A stretch of 40,549 nt of DNA. Source: Actinomycetota bacterium. GTDB taxonomy: Bacteria > Actinomycetota > Thermoleophilia > Solirubrobacterales > Solirubrobacteraceae. Shown here one piece after another: positions 24,561-31,060 of this stretch. Where the stretch lies: positions 1 through 40,549 of the forward strand of contig VAWY01000034.1 of NCBI GenBank assembly GCA_005888335.1, read 5' to 3'. A program made the position numbers and the translations under genes. The notes under the pieces are model-generated. The model ran no database searches and was not told the origin of the DNA. It worked only from the letters and a program-made list of their open reading frames with translations. The stretch's first letter is position 1. Each line of letters starts with the position of its first letter.

Positions 24561-25462
24561 CTCGCGACCGGCGGCTCGACGGCGCACGCGGCGCGCTGCT
24601 GGGCACGTTCGTCGGCGACGCGCTGGGGATGCCGTTCGAGGGAGCGCCGCACGGGGCGGTGCCGGAGCGCCTCGAGATGCTCGAGGCGCGGCTGGGCCGC
24701 GGCACCTACACCGACGACACGCAGATGGCGATCGCGCTCGCAGAGTCGCTGCTCGAGTGCGGTGGTCTCGACGAGGAGCACCTGGGACGCGCGTTCCTCG
24801 TGGCCTACGACCCGCGGCGCGGCTACGGCGCCGGGACGCGCGCCGTGCTGGGTCTGATCGAGAGCGGGGTGGCGGTCCTCGAGGCGTCGGGCCGGGTGTT
24901 CGGTGGCCGCGGCTCGCTCGGCAACGGGGCCGCGATGCGCGTCGCGCCGGTCGCTGTGCTCTTCGCGGGCGATCGCGAGGCGCTCCTGGACGCAGCGCGG
25001 CGCAGCGCGCGGGTGACGCACGCCCACGCGGTGGCGATCGACGCGGCGGCGACGCAAGCGGCCGCGATCGGTGCCGGCCTGCGCGGCGACGACGTGCTGG
25101 CCGCCGCTCGCACCGCTGCGGTGACGCCGGAGCTCCGGTGGGGGCTCGCCGAGGCCGCGCGCCTGCTGCGCGAGCGGCCGGCGCCGGGCAGCGTCGCGGT
25201 GGCGCTCGGCAACGGCTCGGCGGCGCACGAGTCGGTCCCGGCGGCGATCTACGCCGCTGCCGCGCACGACCGCTTCGAGGACGCGGTCACGTTCGCCATC
25301 CGCTGCGGAGGCGACACGGACACGATCGGCGCCATGGCGGGCGCGATCGCCGGCGCGCGCGAGGGCGCGGCCGCGATCCCCGCGCGCTGGCTCGACGCGC
25401 TCGAGGACGGCCACAAGGGACGCTCGCACGTCGCGTCGCTCGCCGAGCGGCTTGCCGCCTGA
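24557..25462 (+). CDS. ADP-ribosylglycohydrolase family protein
   Basis: 301 residues, start GTG 24557 overlapping the merR stop. The first metal motif Y-T-D-D-T-Q-M (about residue 52) and the second C-G-G-D-T-D-T-I-G-A-M-A-G-A-I-A-G (about 255) are the two Mg2+/Mn2+-binding signatures of the DraG/ARH fold, which removes ADP-ribose from proteins or hydrolyses related conjugates. It is all-helical and Ala-rich, of the usual length. Coupling to merR is unusual and may mean it belongs to the same stress response (inference). It converges with arsM, 10 nt between stops. Confidence 0.85.
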   Translation: MTRDRRLDGARGALLGTFVGDALGMPFEGAPHGAVPERLEMLEARLGRGTYTDDTQMAIALAESLLECGGLDEEHLGRAFLVAYDPRRGYGAGTRAVLGLIESGVAVLEASGRVFGGRGSLGNGAAMRVAPVAVLFAGDREALLDAARRSARVTHAHAVAIDAAATQAAAIGAGLRGDDVLAAARTAAVTPELRWGLAEAARLLRERPAPGSVAVALGNGSAAHESVPAAIYAAAAHDRFEDAVTFAIRCGGDTDTIGAMAGAIAGAREGAAAIPARWLDALEDGHKGRSHVASLAERLAA

Positions 25463-25472
25463 CGGCGGGGGT

Positions 25473-26216
25473 TCAGCTCGCCCGGGGCTTGCGGGCGCGC
25501 ACGATCGCCGAGGCGGCGTGCTCGTGGACGCGGTGGGTCTCGCGGATCTCGACGTCGGTCAGGCCGGCGGCGCGCAGGGCGTGCTCGAACTCGTCGCGGG
25601 TCAGCGCGCCGGCGATGCAGCCGGTCCACTGGCGCATGTCGGCGCGCGTCGCGTCGTCCATGTCGGGGTCGGCGATGACGTCGGAGACGGCGAAACGCCC
25701 GCCCGGGCGCAGGATGCGCGCGGCCTCGCGCAGGACGGCGCCCTTGTCGCCGGAGAGGTTGATGACGCAGTTGGAGATGACGACGTCGACCGACGCGTCG
25801 GGGAGCGGGATGTCCTCGATGTAGCCCTTGTGGAACTCGACGTTCGTCACGCCCGCCTCGTCCGCGTTGCGCCGGGCGAGGGCGAGCATCTCGTCGGTCA
25901 TGTCGAGGCCGATCGCCTTGCCCGCGGGGCCGACGCGGCGGGCGCTGATGAGCACGTCGGCGCCGGCGCCCGAGCCGAGGTCGAGCACCGTCTCGCCGTC
26001 GCGCAGCTCGGCGACCGCGGTCGGCACGCCGCAGCCCAGCGAGGCCTGGACCGCGGTGGCCGTCGCGCCGTCGGCCTGCGCCTCGTCGTAGAGCGCGCCG
26101 CCGAAGACCTCGGCGCCGGTCGCGCAGCCGCACGAAGAGGATCGGTGCTCGTCGATCGTGCGCGCCGCGGCGGCGTAGCGCTCGCGCACGGTCTCGCGAA
26201 TCGTCAGGTCAGCCAT
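25473..26216 (-). CDS. arsM: arsenite S-adenosylmethionine methyltransferase
   Basis: 247 residues. The N-terminus has S-S-S-C-G-C (Cys29, Cys31). SAM motif I is V-L-D-L-G-S-G-A-G-A-D (about 77-87). The two conserved As(III)-binding positions appear as S-N-C-V-I-N-L (Cys150) and W-T-G-C-I-A-G-A-L (Cys200). ArsM methylates arsenite to methylated, volatile species in the cytoplasm. Its ATG overlaps the arsR stop region by 13 nt, so the order arsR-arsM is one operon controlled by ArsR. This intact copy is the key reference for the TGA-containing relative at 27.7-28.5 kb. Confidence 0.92.
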   Translation of the reverse strand: MADLTIRETVRERYAAAARTIDEHRSSSCGCATGAEVFGGALYDEAQADGATATAVQASLGCGVPTAVAELRDGETVLDLGSGAGADVLISARRVGPAGKAIGLDMTDEMLALARRNADEAGVTNVEFHKGYIEDIPLPDASVDVVISNCVINLSGDKGAVLREAARILRPGGRFAVSDVIADPDMDDATRADMRQWTGCIAGALTRDEFEHALRAAGLTDVEIRETHRVHEHAASAIVRARKPRAS

Positions 26217-26557
26217 GCGCTCAGCTCCTCCAGCGCGTCGGGGACGACGTAGTAGTAGGCCCACAGCCCGCGACGCTCGGAGTCGACGATGCCGGCCTCG
26301 CGCAGCTTCTTGAGGTGGTGGCTCAGCGTGGGCTGGGAGATGTCGAACAGCGGAACGAGCTCGCAGACGCAGACCTTGCCCGCGTGCTTGCGCAGCACGT
26401 CGACGAGCTGCAGCCGGACGGGGTCGCCGAGCGCCTTGGCGATCGTCGCCATCCGCTGCGCCTGCTCGCGCTCGACGTCTGGATAGACCACGGGCTGGCA
26501 GCAGGGCTCGCCGACGGGGCGCTTCTGCTTCGGCGTCAGCTCCAGATCGACAGCCAT
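26204..26557 (-). CDS. arsR: ArsR-family arsenic-responsive repressor
   Basis: 117 residues from ATG 26557; the upstream in-frame extension lies inside the promoter and is rejected. The winged HTH is clear: L-G-D-P-V-R-L-Q-L-V, then V-C-V-C-E-L-V-P-L-F, then I-S-Q-P-T-L-S-H-H-L-K-K-L. The C-V-C-E-L motif on the recognition-domain helix is the As(III) site of classical ArsR; an N-terminal P-C-C-Q-P may supply further thiols. As(III) binding releases the DNA and induces arsM. A palindromic operator overlaps its own promoter and that of the divergent phosphoesterase. Confidence 0.92.
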   Translation of the reverse strand: MAVDLELTPKQKRPVGEPCCQPVVYPDVEREQAQRMATIAKALGDPVRLQLVDVLRKHAGKVCVCELVPLFDISQPTLSHHLKKLREAGIVDSERRGLWAYYYVVPDALEELSAWLT

Positions 26558-26603
26558 CAATAGATATGTATCGATTGAAGTGATGATTGTCAATGGATAC
26601 ACT
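26557..26603. promoter_or_regulatory. ArsR operator within two interleaved divergent promoters
   Basis: The operator 26557-26578 reads TCAAT-n-GATA-nn-TATC-n-ATTGA, a near-perfect 22-bp dyad. Leftward arsR promoter: TTGACA (26593-26588), 17-nt spacer, TACATA (26570-26565), then 7 nt to the ATG. Rightward promoter: TTGAAG (26575-26580), 17-nt spacer, TACACT (26598-26603), then 10 nt to the ATG at 26614. Each -35 lies within the other's spacer. The operator covers the arsR -10 and the rightward -35, so one repressor could shut both. Confidence 0.75.
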
Positions 26604-26613
26604 CGGCCGAGGC

Positions 26614-27336
26614 ATGCCCGACGCCGTCGCGGTCATCACGGACATCCACGCCAACCTGCCGGCGCTGCAGGCGGCGCTCGAGCGGATCGACGCGCTGGGG
26701 ATCGACCGCGTCTACTGCGGCGGCGACCTCGTCGGCTACGGCCCGCACCCGAACGAGGTCTGCGCGCTCGTTCGGGAGCGCGCGATCCCGACGATCTACG
26801 GCAACTACGACTACGCCATCGCCCGCGACCTCGAGGACTGCGGCTGCGCGTACATCACGCCGCACGACCGCGAGCTCGGCCAGCAGTCGGTCGAGTGGAC
26901 GCTCGAGCACACCGACAGCGCAGCCAAGGACTTCATGCGGGAGCTCCCCTTCGACCTGCATTTCAGCGTCGGCGACACGCCCGTCCACCTGGTGCACGGC
27001 TCGCCGCGCAAGGTCAACGAGTACCTGTTCGAGGACAAGCCCGCCCGCCTGTACGAGCGCCTGGCGGCAGCCGAGACCGACCGGGTGCTCGTGTTCGGCC
27101 ACACGCACAAGCCGTGGGTGCGCGAGTACGGCGGCGTGCTGTTCGTCAACTGCGGCTCGGTCGGCAAGCCCAAGGACGGCGACCCCCGCGGCGCGTTCGC
27201 GATCCTGCGGCCGTCGGGCGCCGGCGTCGAGGTGGCGATCGAGCGCGTGCCCTACGACGCGGTCGCGGTCGCCGCGGAGGTCCGCGCGGCGGGCCTGCCG
27301 GCGGAGTTCGCCGACAAGCTCGTCGCCGCCGCGTGA
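26614..27336 (+). CDS. metallophosphoesterase co-regulated with arsR
   Basis: 240 residues. Calcineurin-like motifs in order: D-I-H-A-N, G-G-D-L-V-G-Y-G-P, G-N-Y-D (Tyr for the usual His after Asn), V-H-G-S-P and G-H-T-H. It is a YfcE-type phosphodiesterase/phosphatase needing two metal ions; the substrate is unknown. The ATG at 26614 fits the promoter (TACACT 10 nt upstream); ATG 26593 would lie upstream of the -10. The D-C-G-C-A-Y segment after G-N-Y-D adds two Cys. Sharing the ArsR operator implies induction by arsenic, a less familiar role for this family. Confidence 0.85.
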   Translation: MPDAVAVITDIHANLPALQAALERIDALGIDRVYCGGDLVGYGPHPNEVCALVRERAIPTIYGNYDYAIARDLEDCGCAYITPHDRELGQQSVEWTLEHTDSAAKDFMRELPFDLHFSVGDTPVHLVHGSPRKVNEYLFEDKPARLYERLAAAETDRVLVFGHTHKPWVREYGGVLFVNCGSVGKPKDGDPRGAFAILRPSGAGVEVAIERVPYDAVAVAAEVRAAGLPAEFADKLVAAA

Positions 27337-27346
27337 TCGCCCGCGC

Positions 27347-27709
27347 TCAGCTGCGCTTGGCGTAGTCGCCGAACTCGCCGAAGTCGAGCACGACGCAGGC
27401 CTCGTCGCCAACGACCTCGGCGTCGTGGCCGGGCGGGATCGCGACGACGTCGCCCGGGCCCGCCTCGCCCTCGCTGCCGTCGTCCATGAACACGCGCATG
27501 CGCCCGGACATGACGTAGCCCAGGTGCGAGACCTGACAGGAGTCGGTGCCGGCGATCGGCTTGACGTTGTTCGACCAGCGCCAGCCGGGCTCGAACGTCC
27601 CGCGGCCGATGACCTGCCCGCCGACGTTGACGACGTCGGCGTGGCCCTTGCCCTCGAAGGGCCGGGTCTCGTCGGGTGAGTCGAAGCTCTTGACCTCGAG
27701 TCCCGCCAT
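27347..27709 (-). CDS. small cupin-domain protein
   Basis: 120 residues, one cupin barrel. Motif 1 region G-W-R-W-S-N-N-V-K-P with H-L-G-Y-V-M-S-G-R-M, then motif 2 region G-P-G-D-V-V-A-I-P-P-G-H-D-A. The metal-ligand set is reduced compared with dioxygenases, so it may bind a small ligand rather than catalyse. GAGGGA lies 6 nt before the ATG. It follows the methyltransferase end by 13 nt on the same strand, so it is the last gene of the DUF1059-DUF4395-methyltransferase-cupin operon. Confidence 0.82.
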   Translation of the reverse strand: MAGLEVKSFDSPDETRPFEGKGHADVVNVGGQVIGRGTFEPGWRWSNNVKPIAGTDSCQVSHLGYVMSGRMRVFMDDGSEGEAGPGDVVAIPPGHDAEVVGDEACVVLDFGEFGDYAKRS

Positions 27710-27722
27710 GAGAATCCCTCCT

Positions 27723-28514
27723 CTACCGGTGTGGCTTGGTGGCGCGGATCGTCGAGCCCATGGCGCCGAACTTCGCGGCGTTGCGGCGCGTGTCCTCGAA
27801 TGCCGAGCGCGCGTAGGTGTCGACGAGCTCGCCCTGTTGGATGTCCCGGTACCCCCGCGCGACCAACTGCCGCGCGTGCTCCCCGGTGAGGAGCGCGCCG
27901 GCAATTCAGCCGGTCCAGAGGTCGATGCGCTTGCGCGCGTCCTCGGAGACCTCCTTGTGGATGACGACGTCGGCGATCTGCAGGCGACCGCCCGGGCGCA
28001 GGACGCGGTCGATCTCCGCGAACACCGCCTCCTTGTCGACGACCAGGTCGATGACGCCGTTGGAGATCACGACGTCCACGGACGCATCCGGAAGCGGCAG
28101 CGCCTCGATCAGCCCCTTGTGCAGCTCGACGTTCTCGAGGCCCATCGCGGCGGCGCTCTCGCGGGCATGGTCGAGCATCGCGGGGGTCATGTCGATCCCG
28201 ATCGCGCGACCTTCGGGACCGGCCATCTGCGCCGCGATCAGCAGGTCGGTGCCCGCGCCGCAGCCCAGGTCGACGACGGTCTGCCCGGGCTCGAGGCGCC
28301 CGAGCACGAAGTGGTTGGCCACGCCGGCAAAGCTGTCCACGGTGCCGTCGGGCACGCGGGAGAGCTCGGGCTGGGGATAGCCGAGCTCCTCCGCCCACGC
28401 GCGGCCGGTCGGGAAGATGAACTCCCGTTCCTGCTCGATCGAGACCTCGGTGTAGGTCTTCTGGATCTCGCTGCGCAGGACGTCGACGTCGACCGGCGCT
28501 TCGATCTGGCTCAT
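27723..28514 (-). CDS. ArsM-like SAM methyltransferase with in-frame TGA at the conserved Cys (selenoprotein candidate)
   Basis: ATG 28514 overlaps the DUF4395 stop (ATGA). SAM motif I is V-V-D-L-G-C-G-A-G-T-D; then G-I-D-M-T and L-R-P-G-G-R-L as in ArsM. Codon 203 is TGA (27908-27906) in the context W-T-G-[TGA]-I-A-G-A-L, where the neighbouring ArsM has W-T-G-C200-I-A-G-A-L. Beyond it the frame stays open for 60 codons to TAG 27723 with a family-like C-terminus (A-A-K-F-G-A-M-G-S-T-I-R-A-T-K-P). A hairpin follows the TGA directly. Full length would be 263 residues; stopping at TGA leaves 202. Either Sec insertion or a nonsense mutation; no sel genes lie in the window. It has N-G-V-I-D where ArsM has N-C-V-I-N, so arsenite may not be its substrate. 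Confidence 0.75.
27869..27908 (-). promoter_or_regulatory. candidate bacterial SECIS: TGA plus downstream hairpin
   Basis: After TGA and AUU, three stacked helices pair: GCCG (27902-27899) with CGGC (27872-27869), CGCG (27897-27894) with CGCG (27876-27873), and CTCC (27893-27890) with GGAG (27882-27879), with one bulged G on the 5' side and CA on the 3' side. The 7-nt apical loop (27889-27883) ends in GG and begins after 16 nt from the TGA, within the distance known for bacterial SECIS elements. High GC raises the chance of fortuitous pairing. Confidence 0.5.
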
Positions 28515-28999
28515 GTCGTGATGGGCTCCGTGCGGCGATGGCGGCGCTCCCACCAGGCCAGCGCCTCCGATGGGATGCAGAGGTTCGTCGCCGTCACCGT
28601 TGTGCAGGCGCCGACGAGCACGCCGCCGAGGACAAGCGCCGCCGTGCCCGCTCCGGCGGCGAACAGCGCGGCGACAGTCGCCAGCCAGACGGTGGCCAGC
28701 TTGAACGCGTGCCGGCGCCGCGTCGGGTTCGGCGGCAGCGGCGGGCCCCCGACGATGTGACGCACGGCGCCGTTCCAGAGATGGTCGAACGGGTGGCGCG
28801 CGGTGAAGCCGGCGAGCGCGCCGATCGGCACGAGCGCCACGAGCATCACCGCGGACTGCAGTGCCAGCGCGGTGACGACGACCGTTAGGCACAGGCCCGT
28901 GGAGAAGCGCAGGCCGAGCCACAGCGCCCTGCGCTCGCGATCGCTGAGCGCGTAACCCTGCGTGGTCAGGTTCGCCCGCATCCAGCAGCGAGCGCTCAC
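28511..28999 (-). CDS. DUF4395 membrane protein
   Basis: 162 residues, about four helices in two hairpins (about 33-65 and 98-135). The first hairpin is followed by H-P-F-D-H-L-W-N, then G-G-P-P-L-P-P-N-P-T-R-R-R, the DUF4395 signature. Members often sit beside thioredoxin- or sulfurtransferase-type genes; the function is unproven. The start is GTG 28999, overlapping the DUF1059 stop (GTGA); the stop overlaps the methyltransferase start. It would be the membrane component of this operon. Confidence 0.82.
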   Translation of the reverse strand: MSARCWMRANLTTQGYALSDRERRALWLGLRFSTGLCLTVVVTALALQSAVMLVALVPIGALAGFTARHPFDHLWNGAVRHIVGGPPLPPNPTRRRHAFKLATVWLATVAALFAAGAGTAALVLGGVLVGACTTVTATNLCIPSEALAWWERRHRRTEPITT

Positions 29000-29172
29000 C
29001 GGTTGACCGCGGCGACGTCGTAGGCGTCGGCGGCGATGCGCGCGCGCAGTTCCTCGTCGGTGCGTTGCATCTCCGGGTGATCGCGGTCGACGTGCTCGCG
29101 CGCCAAGCGCAACAGCTCGTCGTCGTCGGCGCCTTCCAGGCGGTGTCCGCAGGGGCAGTCAATGGCTCTCAT
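28996..29172 (-). CDS. DUF1059 small protein
   Basis: 58 residues beginning M-R-A-I-D-C-P-C-G-H, with the C-P-C-G-H knuckle followed by a helix ending H-V-D-R-D-H-P-E-M, the short Cys/His pattern of DUF1059 proteins, which could bind a metal. It heads the leftward operon; AAGGAG lies 7 nt before the ATG. It is too short and too close to the next gene to stand alone. Confidence 0.8.
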   Translation of the reverse strand: MRAIDCPCGHRLEGADDDELLRLAREHVDRDHPEMQRTDEELRARIAADAYDVAAVNR

Positions 29173-29216
29173 GCGCGCTCTCCTTGCTCCGTGAGCACGC
29201 TACGCGGTCAACGGGT

Positions 29217-29265
29217 ATGCGCCTAGACCAACTTTCGCATGGCTGGGTTTCCGCTCCGGCATACT
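29217..29265 (+). promoter_or_regulatory. LysR-type site and promoter in the divergent region
   Basis: ATGCG (29217-29221) and CGCAT (29236-29240) form an interrupted dyad of the size bound by LysR regulators, between the DUF1059 operon and the lysR gene. CATACT (29260-29265) lies 6 nt before the lysR ATG and fits a -10 for a leaderless message. Confidence 0.45.
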
Positions 29266-29271
29266 CGGGTC

Positions 29272-30216
29272 ATGACCGAAGGGATCGTCGACGCGCTCGA
29301 CCCGCAGCGGCTTCGGCTTCTCGTGGAACTCGGGCGGCGAGGGTCGATCTCGGCGGCGGCGGACGCGTGCAGGATGGGGCAGCCGTCGGCGACCAAGCAC
29401 CTGCAGACGCTCGAGGCGGCGGTCGGCGAGCGGCTGGTCGAGCGCGCCGGCCGCGCGAGCCGGCTCACCGAGGCGGGGGAGATCGTTGCCGCGCACGGCG
29501 CGCGTGTCCTCGACACCCTGGACGCGATGCAGCAGGACCTGCGAGCGCTGCGCGGCGCTGAGCGCGGGACGCTGGCGCTGGCCGCCTCGACGACGCCGGG
29601 CAGCTACGTGCTGCCGTCGATCCTGCAGTGCTTCGCCGAGCGCCACCCTGGCGTCGACGTCGATGTGGTCATCGGCTCGAGCACATGGGTCGTCCAACAG
29701 GTCGCGCAGCGCATCGTCTCGCTGGGACTGGCGGGCGAGGTCGAGCTGCCCGACGGCGTCGTCGCCGAGCCGTTCCTGGACGATGAGATTGTCGGAATCG
29801 CGGCGCCGGAGCGCCTTCGTGTCGTTCGCGGCCGGGTGCGACCCGGCGACCTCGCTGGCGAGACGCTGTTGGTGCGCGAGCAGGGGTCGAGCACCCGAGC
29901 GGTCTCCGAGCGCGGTCTGATGAGGGCCGGCTGCCGGCCGGCGAAGCGCTGGGAGCTTGATTCCAACGAGGCGATCAAGCGCTCGGTCGCCGCGGGCCTG
30001 GGCATCGGCTTCGTCTCGCGGCTGGTCGTGGCCGACGAGACGGCGCGCGGCGAGCTCGTCGAGTTCGCCCTTGAGGGCGTCGAGCCTCTGCGCCGGTCGG
30101 TCTACCTCGTGCGTCCCGGCGACCGCGACCCGACGCCGGCCGAGCAGGCCTTCATCCGGACGTTGTGCTCGTGCTGCAGCGCGAGCGTCGCCGGCTGCAC
30201 GGCCGACGGCAGCTGA
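29272..30216 (+). CDS. LysR-family transcriptional regulator
   Basis: 314 residues from ATG 29272 (an in-frame ATG at 29239 is upstream of the -10). N-terminal HTH: L-V-E-L-G-R-R-G-S-I-S-A-A-A with Q-P-S-A-T-K-H-L-Q-T-L-E. The substrate-binding domain (about 90-300) has T-P-G-S-Y-V-L-P near its start. A cluster of Cys residues at the C-terminus (C-S-C-C-S-A-S) is unusual and could be thiol- or metal-responsive. By LysR convention it probably controls the divergent DUF1059-DUF4395-methyltransferase-cupin operon. Confidence 0.88.
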   Translation: MTEGIVDALDPQRLRLLVELGRRGSISAAADACRMGQPSATKHLQTLEAAVGERLVERAGRASRLTEAGEIVAAHGARVLDTLDAMQQDLRALRGAERGTLALAASTTPGSYVLPSILQCFAERHPGVDVDVVIGSSTWVVQQVAQRIVSLGLAGEVELPDGVVAEPFLDDEIVGIAAPERLRVVRGRVRPGDLAGETLLVREQGSSTRAVSERGLMRAGCRPAKRWELDSNEAIKRSVAAGLGIGFVSRLVVADETARGELVEFALEGVEPLRRSVYLVRPGDRDPTPAEQAFIRTLCSCCSASVAGCTADGS

Positions 30217-30295
30217 CCGAATCATTCCGCTGCGGCAAGTGCGCCATGGCGGATCTCGCCTGGGAGCATGGCCGCAGCTCGCCTACGGTGGCGTC

Positions 30296-31060
30296 ATGTT
30301 CTTCCGGCAGCTGCTCAACGACGCGAGCGCGTGCGCGTCGTACCTGTTCGGCTGCAAGACGACGGGCGAGCTCGCGGTCGTCGACGCGCACGCCGACCTC
30401 GTCGACGACTACGTGCGGCTCGCCGAGGCGCAGGGCGCACGGATCACGGCGGTGCTCGAGACGCACGTGCAGGCCGACCACGTGTCGGGCCTGCCGGAGC
30501 TCGTCGCGCGCACGCGCGCCACCGCCTACCTGCCCGCGGGCGCGGGCGTCGCCTTCGAGCACGTCGCGCTCGCCGGCGGCGACGTCGTCAGGCTCGGCAA
30601 CACCCAGCTTGCGGCGATCGCGACGCCCGGGCACGCCGCCGCGCACCACGCGTACCTCGTCACCGACCATGCGCGCGCCCCCGAGCCGTGGCTCGTGCTG
30701 ACCGGCGACGCGCTGCTCGTCGGCGACGCGGGGCGCCCCGACCTGCACGCCGGCGCCGACGCGAGCGCCGAGGAGATGGCGCGCCGGCTGTACCGGTCGA
30801 TCACGGAGCGCCTGCTCACGCTGCCTGAAGATTTGCTGGTCTTCCCGGCGCACTACGGCGGGTCGGTTTGCGGGCGCGGGCTGTCGTCGACGCCGGTGTC
30901 GAGCATCGGCTTCGAGCGCCGCCACAACCGCGCGCTGCGACACCGCACCGAGGACGAGTTCGTCGCCGCGCTGCTCGAGGACCTCCCGCCGGCGCCGGAG
31001 CGCCAGGCGGAGATCGTGGCGGCCAACCGCGCCGGCCGCCCGCTCGCCGCGCTGCGGTGA
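30296..31060 (+). CDS. ETHE1-like MBL-fold hydrolase (persulfide dioxygenase family)
   Basis: 254 residues. The metal motif reads T-H-V-Q-A-D-H (the usual second His is Gln), followed by P-G-H-A-A-A-H-H and L-T-G-D-A-L-L-V-G-D-A-G-R-P-D-L, the ETHE1/persulfide-dioxygenase signatures. In ETHE1 the iron is held by the first His of the motif, a later His and the Asp, all present, so activity on glutathione persulfide is still possible. The family's S-S-I-G-F-E-R-R ending is also present. TACGGT ends 6 nt before the ATG (leaderless). It overlaps the MFS gene (GTGA). Confidence 0.85.
   Translation: MFFRQLLNDASACASYLFGCKTTGELAVVDAHADLVDDYVRLAEAQGARITAVLETHVQADHVSGLPELVARTRATAYLPAGAGVAFEHVALAGGDVVRLGNTQLAAIATPGHAAAHHAYLVTDHARAPEPWLVLTGDALLVGDAGRPDLHAGADASAEEMARRLYRSITERLLTLPEDLLVFPAHYGGSVCGRGLSSTPVSSIGFERRHNRALRHRTEDEFVAALLEDLPPAPERQAEIVAANRAGRPLAALR

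Noticed and set aside
25473..26216. TGA recoding in the first ArsM as well
   Set aside because: This gene has TGC at the corresponding codon and an uninterrupted frame.
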